From CAXMQZ01 sp963707075 (lineage in GTDB: Bacteria > Acidobacteriota > Thermoanaerobaculia > Multivoradales > JAHEKO01), in NCBI GenBank assembly GCA_963707075.1, contig CAVPOX010000004.1:744001-808000 (forward strand): 64,000 nucleotides of DNA, given 5' to 3'. The notes beneath the pieces are model-generated. The model was not told the origin of the DNA, searched no databases, and was given only the letters and a program-made list of their open reading frames with translations. Positions within the stretch are counted from its first letter, which is position 1. Every line of letters begins with the position of its first letter. Of the stretch, positions 1 to 8,754 are shown piece after piece. A program made the translations under genes and the position numbers.

Positions 1-317
1 AGCCCGCTCAGTACCGCCGGTCGGACGATCGGATGGTATTTCTCCAGCCGCATTACGTACACTGTGAAGGTGATGATGTAGGCGCCACCGGCCAGGGCCA
101 CTCCGGTGACGACGTCGAAGCCAATCCAGAATCCCCACGGATAGGCCTGTGACAGATCGGTTACGGCACCCAGTCCCTTGGTGAAGCGGATTACCAGGAT
201 GCCGAGGCCGAGCAGGATGATGGGGATGGAGATGACATTGAAAGGCGTCAGCAGCTTGCCTTTCGGCTTCATCTCGGCGCGTAGGAACTGCCAGAGGGTC
301 TCAGTCGTCATTCTCAT
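1..317 (-). CDS. NrfD/HybB-type quinone-interacting membrane subunit (partial, N-terminal part)
   Basis: About 105 N-terminal residues are visible; the rest lies beyond the left edge. They resemble the NrfD/PsrC/HybB family, whose members exchange electrons between membrane quinone and a periplasmic ferredoxin subunit. A first hydrophobic segment lies near residues 25-45 and a second near 60-88. The second contains PWGFWIGFDVVTG, closely matching PWGIWIAYDVVTG in the hydrogenase HybB of this window (14400..15599). The ATG at 317 (alternative 311) overlaps the end of the upstream ferredoxin gene, so the two are translationally coupled. The preceding pentaheme cytochrome suggests a quinone:cytochrome c module. 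Whether a catalytic subunit follows cannot be seen. Family is sure; partner is inferred. Confidence 0.88.
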   Translation of the reverse strand, partial: MRMTTETLWQFLRAEMKPKGKLLTPFNVISIPIILLGLGILVIRFTKGLGAVTDLSQAYPWGFWIGFDVVTGVALAGGAYIITFTVYVMRLEKYHPIVRPAVLSG

Positions 318-1143
318 TGCCCGCCATCAAATGCATTCCAAGGAGCAAGGCCGGGAAGCCAAATAGCACCAGCGGCACTCCATAGAGAAAGTTCCGGGTC
401 AGCTCGGGATAGGGCGTCGTGCCAAGATCGGTGCGAAAGCCGATCTCCTCGAACGGTACCGCTGACAGATAGAGCCATCCGGTGCCGCCGACCTCGTGCT
501 CTCCATAGATCTTGTGCACATAGCGATCCGGATGGTTGTAGATCCGCACACGAGCGATCTCCATCAGCTCGCGTTTGCGACCAAAGGCCAGAGCATCGGT
601 CGGGCAGGCCTGGACGCATGCGGGTTTCTTACCCTCCTGCAACCTCTCGAAGCAGAGCGTGCACTTCTGGATGCGGGGATTCCAGCTGTGGTATTCGAAC
701 TTCGGTATGTCGAAGGGGCAGGAGATCATGCAGAATCGACATCCCATACAGCGATCGGGGTGCCAGATCACCGGGCCTTGAGTGGTCTTTTCCATCGCAT
801 TGGTCAGACAGGCGGCCGCGCAAGCCGGTTGCCAACAATGGAAGCATTGGCGCTTGACGTACACATCGCCTTGCGCGGTGGAGTAGCGATTAACCAGCGT
901 CCACTGCGTTTCGGAGGTCTGGCGCTCTTGCTCGAGAGCCCCATCATTGACGACATCGGGCACCGGAAAACCGTGTTCGCTAGCGCAGGCCTGCTCACAG
1001 GCCCGGCATCCGATACAACGTGTGGTATCGACCAGGACCCCGACAAACTCCGTCGTCTCGCTGGTTGTGCTGGCCTGGGCCCGTTGACCAGCCAGAGTGA
1101 TGCCAACGGCGCCGCTTGTTTTCAAGAAGTCTCGACGGTTCAT
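301..1143 (-). CDS. HybA/NrfC-like 4x[4Fe-4S] periplasmic ferredoxin with C-terminal anchor
   Basis: Predicted 280-residue electron-transfer subunit. The N-terminus carries a twin-arginine signal (RRDFLK, residues 3-8), so it should be exported folded. Four cysteine groups typical of 4[4Fe-4S] ferredoxins follow: CIGCRACEQAC from residue 43, CFHCWQPACAAAC, CMGCRFCMISCP and CTLCFERL...CVQACP. A hydrophobic helix near the C-terminus (LVLFGFPALLLGMHLM) anchors it as in HybA. The ATG at 1143 follows a good ribosome site (GAGAGGTGGG) and overlaps the cytochrome stop (ATGA). It lies between a multiheme cytochrome gene and an NrfD gene, so it probably passes electrons between quinone and c-type heme. 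It is paralogous to HybA at 15599..16495, but no hydrogenase catalytic genes are adjacent. Confidence 0.9.
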   Translation of the reverse strand: MNRRDFLKTSGAVGITLAGQRAQASTTSETTEFVGVLVDTTRCIGCRACEQACASEHGFPVPDVVNDGALEQERQTSETQWTLVNRYSTAQGDVYVKRQCFHCWQPACAAACLTNAMEKTTQGPVIWHPDRCMGCRFCMISCPFDIPKFEYHSWNPRIQKCTLCFERLQEGKKPACVQACPTDALAFGRKRELMEIARVRIYNHPDRYVHKIYGEHEVGGTGWLYLSAVPFEEIGFRTDLGTTPYPELTRNFLYGVPLVLFGFPALLLGMHLMAGNENDD

Positions 1144-1637
1144 CCCACCTCTCCCTTGATGACGCCTTGATGACAGAAGCCACAGCTGTTGCTTGCCTCG
1201 CTCCCCGTACCCGCCGGGTGGCACTCCCAGCAGGCTTGATGGATCACCACCTTGCTGCTGAGGGTCTCATCCGCCATCGAGCTGGGTGAACTTTGATGAC
1301 AGGACGAGCAGGTTTGAGGACAGGACGACTGGCCGCGCGCTCGATGGCAGGTCTCGCAACGTATCCAGAAGTCCGCGAAGTACTCGGGATGGGGCATGGT
1401 CAGCTCGCCGACGTGCGTCGCGTGGTGACAGCTCTCGCACGGAATATCCATCTCCTCATGGAGCAGATGAGGAAATCTGACGACTCCCGCCGTCGCCGGA
1501 AAGACGACTTCCGACGGCGCCGGATCGGGGCAGCTGGCCTCGGTGGCAGGGTCTTCCGAAACTGCCGCTGTCGGCCCTGAGAGGATTATGCAGGCCAGAG
1601 CCGCGACCCACCTGGTTGCTCGGCTGGGAAAAAGCAT
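1140..1637 (-). CDS. Secreted pentaheme class III-type cytochrome c
   Basis: 165 residues with an N-terminal signal peptide (hydrophobic stretch about residues 9-26) and five CXXCH heme sites (CESCH, CETCH, CSSCH, CWECH, CGFCH) rich in extra His (for example CHHATH). Size and spacing fit the small cytochrome c3/c7 superfamily acting as periplasmic electron carriers. It lies 12 bp downstream of a response-regulator gene and overlaps the following ferredoxin gene by ATGA, so it belongs to the kinase-regulator-cytochrome-NrfCD operon. It is the likely redox partner of the NrfC/NrfD-like subunits. The exact heme fold is not assignable by eye. Confidence 0.88.
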   Translation of the reverse strand: MLFPSRATRWVAALACIILSGPTAAVSEDPATEASCPDPAPSEVVFPATAGVVRFPHLLHEEMDIPCESCHHATHVGELTMPHPEYFADFWIRCETCHRARGQSSCPQTCSSCHQSSPSSMADETLSSKVVIHQACWECHPAGTGSEASNSCGFCHQGVIKGEVG

Positions 1638-1649
1638 GGTGGCTCCGAG

Positions 1650-2798
1650 TCAGGCCTGCACCGGCGCCCGGTTGGATTTCAGGTACGTGGTGGCGAAGGC
1701 CTGCCAGACCGCCTCCCAGAGCTCTTGATCGGTGTCCTCCTTCTTTGTCGACGCCAGGATCCGATCCCAGAAATCACCTACCTGGGTCTCATACCATTTC
1801 AGGGCGTCGGCACCGATTCTCAGCTGGGCGAGCTCGGCGGTGAGATTCTCCGGCTCGATGGCACAGATCCACCCGGTCGTCGCCGGTTTTCTGGCGAGGA
1901 CCTCCAACTGATAAGTGATCTCGTGATTCACTTTCGAGATGGTGCCGGTCAGTGGTGAGGAGAAGACCAGTCGATGGTCACCGCGCCGGACGACAAACAG
2001 TGGATCGCCCTGATTCACATGCGAGCTCTTGCTGGGGAACTCGATCTCATCGATGGTCCCGAGTGTCTTGAGGGCCAGGTCATCGAGGCCGATTCTGCCC
2101 TCGCCGGTCACCCCGACATTGACCCAGGTATGCTCGGGCGACACGAAGAGCCCGCCCGGAACATTGATGACGTTCGGTGAGCCAGACTCGGTGCCCGGAG
2201 CCGTGACTACCTTGACCGTGGGCGGAGTCTGTTGCTCGATCCTGCTCTGGCGTCGGATCAGGCACTGCTTGGTGAACGCGGCCAACTCATCAGCGGTGAA
2301 AGGTTTCTCGACATAGTTCATCGCCCCGAAACGCATGGTCTCGACTGCGGTCTCGATGGTCGCGTAGCCCGTGATGACGACCACGTCGATATCCGGTCGC
2401 AGGTGTTTCACAGCCTTGGTCAGGTCCAGACCGTCCATGCCTGGCATCTTCAAGTCGGTGAAGACGAAATCGTAGTCGTGTCGGCGTACCAGTCCCAGCG
2501 CCTCTTCGGCCGATTCGACGGTATCGACAGAGTAGCCTTCGAGGACCAGGATCTTGCGAAAGCTGTCGAGTACCACGGGTTCATCGTCGACCGCCAGGAT
2601 TCGGGCATGCGGGTTCTCGACCTCGACTCGTTTGAGGCTGACTGCGTCGGTGGCATGGTCGAGCTTGAGGCCGATGTCGAGTGCCTCGGCACGTTCCTGC
2701 CTGATCTGGGCTTCCTCCCGCTTGCGCAGGATGGTGCGGACCGCGAAATCCACCATGATGAAAACCACGATGGTGAGAATGACGAGGAGAACAACCAT
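1650..2798 (-). CDS. Membrane-anchored response regulator with GcvH-like output domain
   Basis: 382 residues in an unusual order. An N-terminal membrane helix (residues 1-20) is followed by a basic/coiled linker, a receiver domain (about 66-180) with phospho-acceptor motif VFTDLKMPGMDG and the conserved KPF lysine, and then a region from about 225 to 345 resembling glycine-cleavage H protein (opening SPEHTWVNV, later SPLTGTISKVNHE and GWICAIEPENL). In true GcvH a lipoylated Lys lies in ESVKA before the SP[VL][ST]G turn; here that position reads RRGDHR, so lipoylation is not expected. No DNA-binding domain is visible, so output is probably protein-protein or redox related. A strong SD (GGAGG) precedes the ATG. 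It is the first of two such regulators after the heme-binding kinase. Confidence 0.85.
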   Translation of the reverse strand: MVVLLVILTIVVFIMVDFAVRTILRKREEAQIRQERAEALDIGLKLDHATDAVSLKRVEVENPHARILAVDDEPVVLDSFRKILVLEGYSVDTVESAEEALGLVRRHDYDFVFTDLKMPGMDGLDLTKAVKHLRPDIDVVVITGYATIETAVETMRFGAMNYVEKPFTADELAAFTKQCLIRRQSRIEQQTPPTVKVVTAPGTESGSPNVINVPGGLFVSPEHTWVNVGVTGEGRIGLDDLALKTLGTIDEIEFPSKSSHVNQGDPLFVVRRGDHRLVFSSPLTGTISKVNHEITYQLEVLARKPATTGWICAIEPENLTAELAQLRIGADALKWYETQVGDFWDRILASTKKEDTDQELWEAVWQAFATTYLKSNRAPVQA

Positions 2799-2831
2799 GA
2801 TTTTTCCTCCGCAGGGCCAATGCCTGCTGAT

Positions 2832-3599
2832 TCAACCGTCGCCAGGCGGATGCCGACGGCTGAGGTTTACCAGTTCCTTTTCCAGATCGCTCGGGATGAC
2901 GCGGGCCAGCCAGCCGGCGGCGAGCGGCTCGCGTCGCAATGTCTCGAAGTCGTCGCGAAGTTTGGAGTTCAGCGCGATGGTCTGCCCGCTGAGCGGTGCC
3001 CAGACACGGTGCGCGAAGCCATCGCGGCCGATCAACCTACAGAAGCACTCTCCCTGAGTCGTGGGGTCCCCGAGATCGTTACAGTCGATCGACCCGATCG
3101 GGCCGCACACCGAGGTGATTGTCTCAGCGGCGCCGAGGGTTGCGACACCATCGGGTTCCAGGCGGGCCCAGGAGTGGCGTCCGAGGAAGTACTGGTTGGG
3201 TAGCACTACCTCGTCGGTCTGGGGACTTTCGGAGAAACGCAACGCCCGGCTGACGACCCCTACCAGTTCTTCAACGTCGAAGGGCTTGGGGATGAAGTCG
3301 AAGGAGCCGAGCTGAAAAGACTCCAGAGCGTTCTCAATGGTGGCGTATCCGGTGATGATGATCACCTGGGGTCTTGGAGTCATCTTGCGGACGACGTCGA
3401 GAATCTCGAACCCTGATGCACCCGGAAGCTTCAAGTCTGTGACAACCACCTTGAATGGATTTCGGGCCAGGAGCTCGGTGGCGCTGGCCACGTCGGAGGC
3501 CTCGCGGTACTCGATGGCGTTGGCGTGAAGCGCCATGCCTGCGACCTTGAGAACGACCGGTTCATCTTCAACGATCAGCACTTCGCGCGAGTCAACCAT
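2832..3599 (-). CDS. Response regulator with degenerate GcvH-like C-terminal domain
   Basis: 255 residues: receiver domain (about 5-125) with VVTDLKLPGASG as phospho-acceptor region and IPKPFD carrying the conserved Lys. A C-terminal half related to the GcvH fold follows (QYFLGRHSWARLEPDG; later APLSGQTIALNSKL and GWLARVIPSDLEKEL). The lipoyl-lysine segment is absent (GFAHRVWAPLSG). There is no helix-turn-helix. The ATG at 3599 overlaps the kinase stop by 8 bp, coupling it to the sensor. It is a paralogue of the following gene but lacks its membrane anchor. The pair could form a relay in which one receiver competes for phosphate. Function beyond phosphotransfer is unknown. Confidence 0.85.
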   Translation of the reverse strand: MVDSREVLIVEDEPVVLKVAGMALHANAIEYREASDVASATELLARNPFKVVVTDLKLPGASGFEILDVVRKMTPRPQVIIITGYATIENALESFQLGSFDFIPKPFDVEELVGVVSRALRFSESPQTDEVVLPNQYFLGRHSWARLEPDGVATLGAAETITSVCGPIGSIDCNDLGDPTTQGECFCRLIGRDGFAHRVWAPLSGQTIALNSKLRDDFETLRREPLAAGWLARVIPSDLEKELVNLSRRHPPGDG

Positions 3600-5115
3600 G
3601 GTCGGCCTCCTCGGGCGCCAGCTCGAGGGCGGTGGCGGCTGGCAGGCGGACCGTAAACGTCGTTCCTCTCCCCGGCCGGCTACTCACCCTGATGGTGCCT
3701 TCGTGTTCGGTCACGATTCCCCACACGACGGCGAGGCCCAACCCGGTACCGTTGTCTTTGGTGGTGAAGAAGGGCTCGAAGACTTGTGCCTGATGCTCCG
3801 GAGAGATGCCGCTGCCGTTATCGGATACCTTGAGCTCGACAGCCGCCTTTCCGTTGGCGTCGATGGTTTGGGTGCCTACAAACACCTCTCCGGAGCCCGG
3901 CTCGACCGCATCCGAGGCGTTGACCAGGAGGTTCAGCAGCACCTGTCCCAGCTTGTTGGCGTCGGCCTTTACAGCTGGGAGGTTCGGTGCGAGTCCACGA
4001 GTGATTTCAATGTTGTTGACGGTGAACTGGTGATCGACGATGTCGAGGGCTTTCTCCACGACCTCGTTCAGGTCCAACAGAGTCTTGTGCGGCGGCACTT
4101 GCCGGGAGAAATTGAGCAACTCCTTGACAATGTCGCGGCATCGTTTGGTTTCGCTGACAATCGTGGTCAGCCCTTCATGCAGCTCGGAGCCTTCGGGAGC
4201 ATCTCTCAGGAGCAGGCTGCTGAAGGTCAGCACGCCAGTCAAGGGGTTGTTGATCTCGTGGGCGATTCCGGCCGCGAGGCGACCGACCGACGCCATCTTG
4301 TTCGACTGATAGAGCTGACTCTGAGTCTCGTCGAGACGAATCGTCATCTCATTGAAGGAACGCTGGAGGTCGCCGAGCTCGTCGTGTCGCCGCACATCGA
4401 TGGTGGTTGTCAGATCCCCTTCGGCGACGCGTCGGGTGGCCGCCGCCAGTTCCGTGACGGGACGTCCCACCCGACTGTGGAAGAGAAACAGGCCGATCAA
4501 GCTGGTGCTGAAGATCGTGATCGCGGTCAAGAGGATCGCTTTGTTGCGGCTGTCCACCATCTCTTCGTGCACGCCTTCGAGGGACATGGTGACGTCGAGG
4601 ACACCCAGCACGGTCTGGGATTCCGGGTGGACGTGACAATCGGCTTCGGAACAACTCGGCTCGTTGTGAATCGGCCGGATGATGCCCAGAAAGGACTGGC
4701 CCTGATCGTCCGAGAAGAACCGCGACCAGTCGTTTTGATCCAGGCGTTCCCTTGGAACCTCGGTTCCGTGACAAGGGAAGCAAGCCTCGGCCTCCATATC
4801 GACACGGTTCCCTTTCTCACTTTCATTGGGCGAGTAGACGATCTGGCCCTCTTTGTTGAAGATCCGGACCTTTGCGATTTCCGGTTGTCGGCCGATGGCG
4901 TCGACGATCTCATCCAGCTCTTCGCGCTGGTTGTGCATCATGGCGTAGCGGGTGCTACTGCGAATGGTCTCGATGAACTGCGTCGAATGACGCTGCATCT
5001 GCGAGATCAGGGATCGACGTTGGGCCGTGATCAGAATGAATGAGAGTAGGGCGAAGACCGTGACCGAGATCAGCGCCACGGCCAGAATCAGCTGTTCACC
5101 GATTCGAGATCTCAC
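3592..5115 (-). CDS. Sensor histidine kinase with two candidate c-type heme sites in its periplasmic domain
   Basis: 507 residues from the GTG at 5115, chosen because GGAGG lies 6 bp upstream; longer in-frame extensions have no RBS. TM1 is about residues 9-30 and TM2 about 192-212, enclosing a periplasmic domain with CFPCH (112-116) and CSEADCH (155-161). The first is a standard heme c motif and the second a CX4CH variant. HAMP follows (about 213-265), then HisKA with HEINNPLTG and an ATPase domain with DNGSGIS and GTGLGLA. It heads an operon with two receiver proteins, a pentaheme cytochrome and NrfCD-like subunits, so it may sense redox state or a heme ligand such as NO. Heme attachment is inferred from motifs. 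Confidence 0.9.
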   Translation of the reverse strand: MRSRIGEQLILAVALISVTVFALLSFILITAQRRSLISQMQRHSTQFIETIRSSTRYAMMHNQREELDEIVDAIGRQPEIAKVRIFNKEGQIVYSPNESEKGNRVDMEAEACFPCHGTEVPRERLDQNDWSRFFSDDQGQSFLGIIRPIHNEPSCSEADCHVHPESQTVLGVLDVTMSLEGVHEEMVDSRNKAILLTAITIFSTSLIGLFLFHSRVGRPVTELAAATRRVAEGDLTTTIDVRRHDELGDLQRSFNEMTIRLDETQSQLYQSNKMASVGRLAAGIAHEINNPLTGVLTFSSLLLRDAPEGSELHEGLTTIVSETKRCRDIVKELLNFSRQVPPHKTLLDLNEVVEKALDIVDHQFTVNNIEITRGLAPNLPAVKADANKLGQVLLNLLVNASDAVEPGSGEVFVGTQTIDANGKAAVELKVSDNGSGISPEHQAQVFEPFFTTKDNGTGLGLAVVWGIVTEHEGTIRVSSRPGRGTTFTVRLPAATALELAPEEADHG

Positions 5116-5272
5116 GCGCACCTCCAAGACTGCGCGAGGCGGGCGGGAACCGCCTGGGTCTGTCGACCCACTGTCAGTATCCTGCCGCAGTGCGTCGAAA
5201 GGAACCCCTGTTAGGGTAGGAGGCGCCCACCTTATGAGGTGGCGGCCCCGACAAGAGTAGAATCCCGGGGCA

Positions 5273-7330
5273 GTGACCGAACTGATTACCGCCTGTCCTC
5301 GCAACTGCTACAGCACCTGCTCGATGCGGGTGGAGCTCGAGGATGGCCGGCTGCGGCGGATTCTCCCTCTGGAGGAGAATCAGGCCACGCCGGAGGGTGC
5401 CTGTCTCAAGGGTCTGAGTTACGTCGAGCGGGCGCATTCGCCAAAGCGCATCCTGCACCCCTTGCAGCGAGAGCCAGATGGCTCGTTTCGGCGAATCGGC
5501 TGGGAAACAGCCCTCACCAGGATTGGCGACCAACTGGAAAGGTTGCGGGACCAGTACGGGCCGCAGAGTGTCCTTTTCTACAGCGGGAGTGGGACCAAGG
5601 GACTGCTCAACAGCGTAGGACCGTCCTTTTTCCGGCTCTTCGGGGGGTATACGACGACCTACGGTGACCTCTGCTGGCCCGCTGGGCTCGAAGCAACGCG
5701 GCTCACACTTGGGGAGAACAAGCACAATGCTCCCTGGGACCTCGCCAACTCTCGCCTCCTGGTGCTGTGGGGCAAGAACTCGGCTGAGACCAACCTCCAC
5801 CAGATGCCGTTTGTGGAGCGGGCATTGCTTCGTGGCGCTCGCTTGATTGTCATCGATCCACGTCGCACCGAGACGGCGGAGCGGGCTGAGCTGCTCATTC
5901 AGCCCCGACCGGGAACCGATGGTGCGCTAGGCCTGGCGATTGCCCATGTACTGTTCCGCGACAACCTGGTCGACCGGGATTTTCTCGAGCGACACGTTCT
6001 GGGCTATCGACGTTTCGCTGATCGGGTTCGCGAGACCACACCGGAGTGGGCAGCTGCGATTTCCGATGTTCCGGCGCATTTCATCGAGCGTGTGGCCAAC
6101 GCCATCGGCACCATCAAGCCAATGACGATCTGCGCGGGTTTCGGTATGCAGCGTTACACCAACAGCGGGCAGACCATGCGCGCGATCCTGGCGCTAACGG
6201 TTCTGACAGGCAATATTGGTCAGTCCGGAGGAGGATGGCAATTTGCCAACCTGCAGAGTCTGATCTTCGATGCCATCCAGGAGCCTGAGGCCAGCTTCCC
6301 ACCACCGGTACCGGATGGCGTGGCGCGTATTTCGATTTCCACGTCCCGGCTGGGTAGGGAAATGCTCGAAACGGTGGATCCGCCGCTGAAGATGGTCTGG
6401 GTCGAGCGGGGCAATCCGGTGACTCAAAATCCCGAAACCCACACGGTGATGGAAGCCTTTCGTCAGCTCGGTTTTCGGGTAGTGGTGGAGCAGTTCCTCA
6501 CGGATACCGCGCGAGAAGCGGACATCGTGTTGCCGGCCAAGTCGATGTTCGAGCAATCCGACGTGATCGGCGCCTACTGGCATCCTTATATTCAGTTCAA
6601 GCAGAAGGTGATGGAGCCCCCTGGTGAAGTCAAGCCGGAGTCAGAGGTGTATAGGTTGCTGGCGCAGCGGCTCGGACTCGATGCAGAGGCGGTAAGTGCG
6701 GCGATTCCAGGACCGGATGACGCGGCCATCGAGGCCTGGTTGGAGAATCGGCTGGCACCATTTCCGGGGCTATCGTTGGCGAGGCTACGCCGGGGTCCGG
6801 TGATCGCTCCCGGGCATGAGGAGGTCGCCTTCGGAGATCTTCAGTTCCCAACGCCATCGGGAAAGATCGAATTGTGGTCCGAGGAAGCGCACGAGCGCTG
6901 GGGTACGGATGCACTGCCATCGTGGTTCGAGCCGCTGGAGTCGAGCCGAGGCGACGTAGCCCTGGCGGAGAAGTATCCTCTCAGCTTCATGACGCCCAAC
7001 ACCAAGAACCGGATCCACTCCCAGTTCAACAACCTCGAGATGATCCGGGTGCACAGTCCAAGGCCGACGCTGGCGATGTGTCCGGTAGATGCGATGGCCC
7101 GCGGTATCCTCGCCGGAGACAGGGTTCGGGTCTTCAATGAGCGGGGATCGCTCGAGACCGAAGCCCAACTCGATCTCGGCCTGCGGGCAGGCTGCGTCAG
7201 CATGACCAACGGCTGGTGGATCTCCGAAGGAGGCACGGTCAACTTTCTCTCAGCCGGGCGCGAGACCGACATGGGCCACGGTGCTGCCTTTCACGACAAC
7301 CTGGTTGAAGTCGAGAGAGTCGAAAGGTGA
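5273..7330 (+). CDS. DMSO-reductase-family molybdopterin oxidoreductase
   Basis: 685-residue catalytic subunit of the Mo/W-bis-PGD family. The N-terminus has CPRNCYSTC (residues 8-16) plus a later GACLKG cysteine, giving the four ligands of the FS0 [4Fe-4S] cluster. The pterin-binding core includes the VIDPRRTETAERA region and the C-terminal MTPNTKNRIHS region. The likely metal ligand lies in TYGDLCWPAG (Cys), the position filled by Ser, Cys or Sec in relatives. No Tat signal is visible at the N-terminus, so the subunit may be cytoplasmic, or the start (GTG 5273) may be misplaced. The next gene overlaps by GTGA and supplies ferredoxin and membrane domains. The substrate cannot be told; DMSO, polysulfide, thiosulfate or similar are possible. 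Confidence 0.92.
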   Translation: MTELITACPRNCYSTCSMRVELEDGRLRRILPLEENQATPEGACLKGLSYVERAHSPKRILHPLQREPDGSFRRIGWETALTRIGDQLERLRDQYGPQSVLFYSGSGTKGLLNSVGPSFFRLFGGYTTTYGDLCWPAGLEATRLTLGENKHNAPWDLANSRLLVLWGKNSAETNLHQMPFVERALLRGARLIVIDPRRTETAERAELLIQPRPGTDGALGLAIAHVLFRDNLVDRDFLERHVLGYRRFADRVRETTPEWAAAISDVPAHFIERVANAIGTIKPMTICAGFGMQRYTNSGQTMRAILALTVLTGNIGQSGGGWQFANLQSLIFDAIQEPEASFPPPVPDGVARISISTSRLGREMLETVDPPLKMVWVERGNPVTQNPETHTVMEAFRQLGFRVVVEQFLTDTAREADIVLPAKSMFEQSDVIGAYWHPYIQFKQKVMEPPGEVKPESEVYRLLAQRLGLDAEAVSAAIPGPDDAAIEAWLENRLAPFPGLSLARLRRGPVIAPGHEEVAFGDLQFPTPSGKIELWSEEAHERWGTDALPSWFEPLESSRGDVALAEKYPLSFMTPNTKNRIHSQFNNLEMIRVHSPRPTLAMCPVDAMARGILAGDRVRVFNERGSLETEAQLDLGLRAGCVSMTNGWWISEGGTVNFLSAGRETDMGHGAAFHDNLVEVERVER

Positions 7331-8718
7331 CCCATGCCCTGGCCGAGTTGCCCCGAAGTGAGCAGGGCTTTGGCTTCGATCTCAATCTGTGCACCGGCTG
7401 CAGCGCCTGTGAGCTGGCTTGCTCCACCGAGAACCAACTCGGTTGGGGGCGTAGCTGGCGTCAGTTGATCTCCTTCAATGGCGCAAAGCTGCCTTCGCTG
7501 CCTGCCTATCACCTGTCGCTGGCCTGTAACCACTGTGGCGAAGCCCCGTGCATCAAGGCCTGTCCGGCCCTGGCTATCAGGCGCGACGAGGGGATCGGCG
7601 CCGTGTTGATCGAGCAGGATTGCTGTGTTGGTTGCCGATACTGCAGCTGGGCCTGCCCTTATGATGCACCCCGGTTCAACGAAGTGAAGAGGGTGATGGG
7701 CAAGTGTACCTGGTGCGACCACAGGCTGGCCGAAGACCTGCTTCCCGCTTGTGTCCAGCAGTGCCCGACCGACGCGCTGACCTTCGGCGCGCTGCACGGT
7801 GCCGAGACGGTGCCCGGATTCCCCGCAACCAGGGCTCGCCCGGCCATTCGGTTCACGCCGCTACGTCAAGGGCGGCGCAGGGGGCCCGACTGCAGCTGGG
7901 AGGTCCCGCGCGAGATCGTCGAGAGCTTTGCCGCCTCGCGCCTGGAGCGAGACGACGTGATCTCGCTACGCACCGAGTGGCCGCTGTGGGTCTTCACCTT
8001 GATAGCCAGCCTTCTCGTGGGCTGGATCCTGGCCACATTGGGCGGTCCTGAGCGTCCCGACCCCATTCTGTTCGGTGTCATGGCCACTCTCGCTGCAGGG
8101 GCCAGTACCCTGCACCTCGGTCAGAAGTGGCGGGCCTGGAGGGCGGTGCTCAATCTGCGCAATTCGTGGCTCAGTCGAGAGATCGTCTTCTTCTCGCTCT
8201 TTGTCTGTGTAGGTTTGCTGTACTGTGCGCTACCGAATTTCCACCTGACTGTTGGCTTGACGGCAGCCGCGCTGGCCATCGCCACACTTGTCTCGGTGGA
8301 TCGGGTCTACGATTGTGTGCGACCCGCTCAAAGCTTTCCGATACACAGTGCTGATACGGTGTTGACCGGGTTTCTGGTCGGCGCGTTGCTGCTCGGCGTC
8401 GCCCAGGCGAGCGTCATGATTCTGGCAGTCAAGCTGGCCCTCTACGTCTCGCGTCATCTGCGACGGCAGGAGGAGGGTAGGGGAAGGTCCGTTACGAGAG
8501 GGTGGGTTGGCCCGGCACTGCGAGTGGGATTGGGCTTCATCCTGCCCATTCTTCTCTGGGCCCTGGAGCCCGCCAGTTGGCACGTCTGGGCCTCTGTCGG
8601 GATCATCGCCGGCGAGATGATTGACCGTGCAGAGTTCTACAATGGGCTCGAGATGGTCAATCCACGCGGACAGCTCGAGGCCGATCTGGAAAGGTTGCGC
8701 CAGGATACCTCGGCCTAG
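7327..8718 (+). CDS. Fused DmsB-like ferredoxin and DmsC-like membrane anchor
   Basis: 463 residues. The N-terminal ~190 residues form a 4x[4Fe-4S] ferredoxin (CTGCSACELAC, CNHCGEAPCIKACP, CVGCRYCSWACP, CTWCDHRL...CVQQCP). The C-terminal ~250 residues have about eight hydrophobic segments resembling the DmsC/NrfD-like anchor. In Escherichia coli DmsB and DmsC are separate, so this is a fusion. The GTG start overlaps the stop of the molybdoenzyme gene (GTGA), so the two form a two-gene operon. It probably carries electrons between the quinone pool and the Mo subunit. No chaperone (DmsD/TorD type) gene is adjacent. Confidence 0.9.
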   Translation: MTHALAELPRSEQGFGFDLNLCTGCSACELACSTENQLGWGRSWRQLISFNGAKLPSLPAYHLSLACNHCGEAPCIKACPALAIRRDEGIGAVLIEQDCCVGCRYCSWACPYDAPRFNEVKRVMGKCTWCDHRLAEDLLPACVQQCPTDALTFGALHGAETVPGFPATRARPAIRFTPLRQGRRRGPDCSWEVPREIVESFAASRLERDDVISLRTEWPLWVFTLIASLLVGWILATLGGPERPDPILFGVMATLAAGASTLHLGQKWRAWRAVLNLRNSWLSREIVFFSLFVCVGLLYCALPNFHLTVGLTAAALAIATLVSVDRVYDCVRPAQSFPIHSADTVLTGFLVGALLLGVAQASVMILAVKLALYVSRHLRRQEEGRGRSVTRGWVGPALRVGLGFILPILLWALEPASWHVWASVGIIAGEMIDRAEFYNGLEMVNPRGQLEADLERLRQDTSA

Positions 8719-8754
8719 CCGACGACACCTCTGGACTCTCAGAGCGAAGAGGCC

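Noticed and set aside
3535..5043. 502-codon open frame antisense to the first sensor kinase
   Set aside because: The kinase on the other strand has all catalytic motifs; the antisense frame has none.
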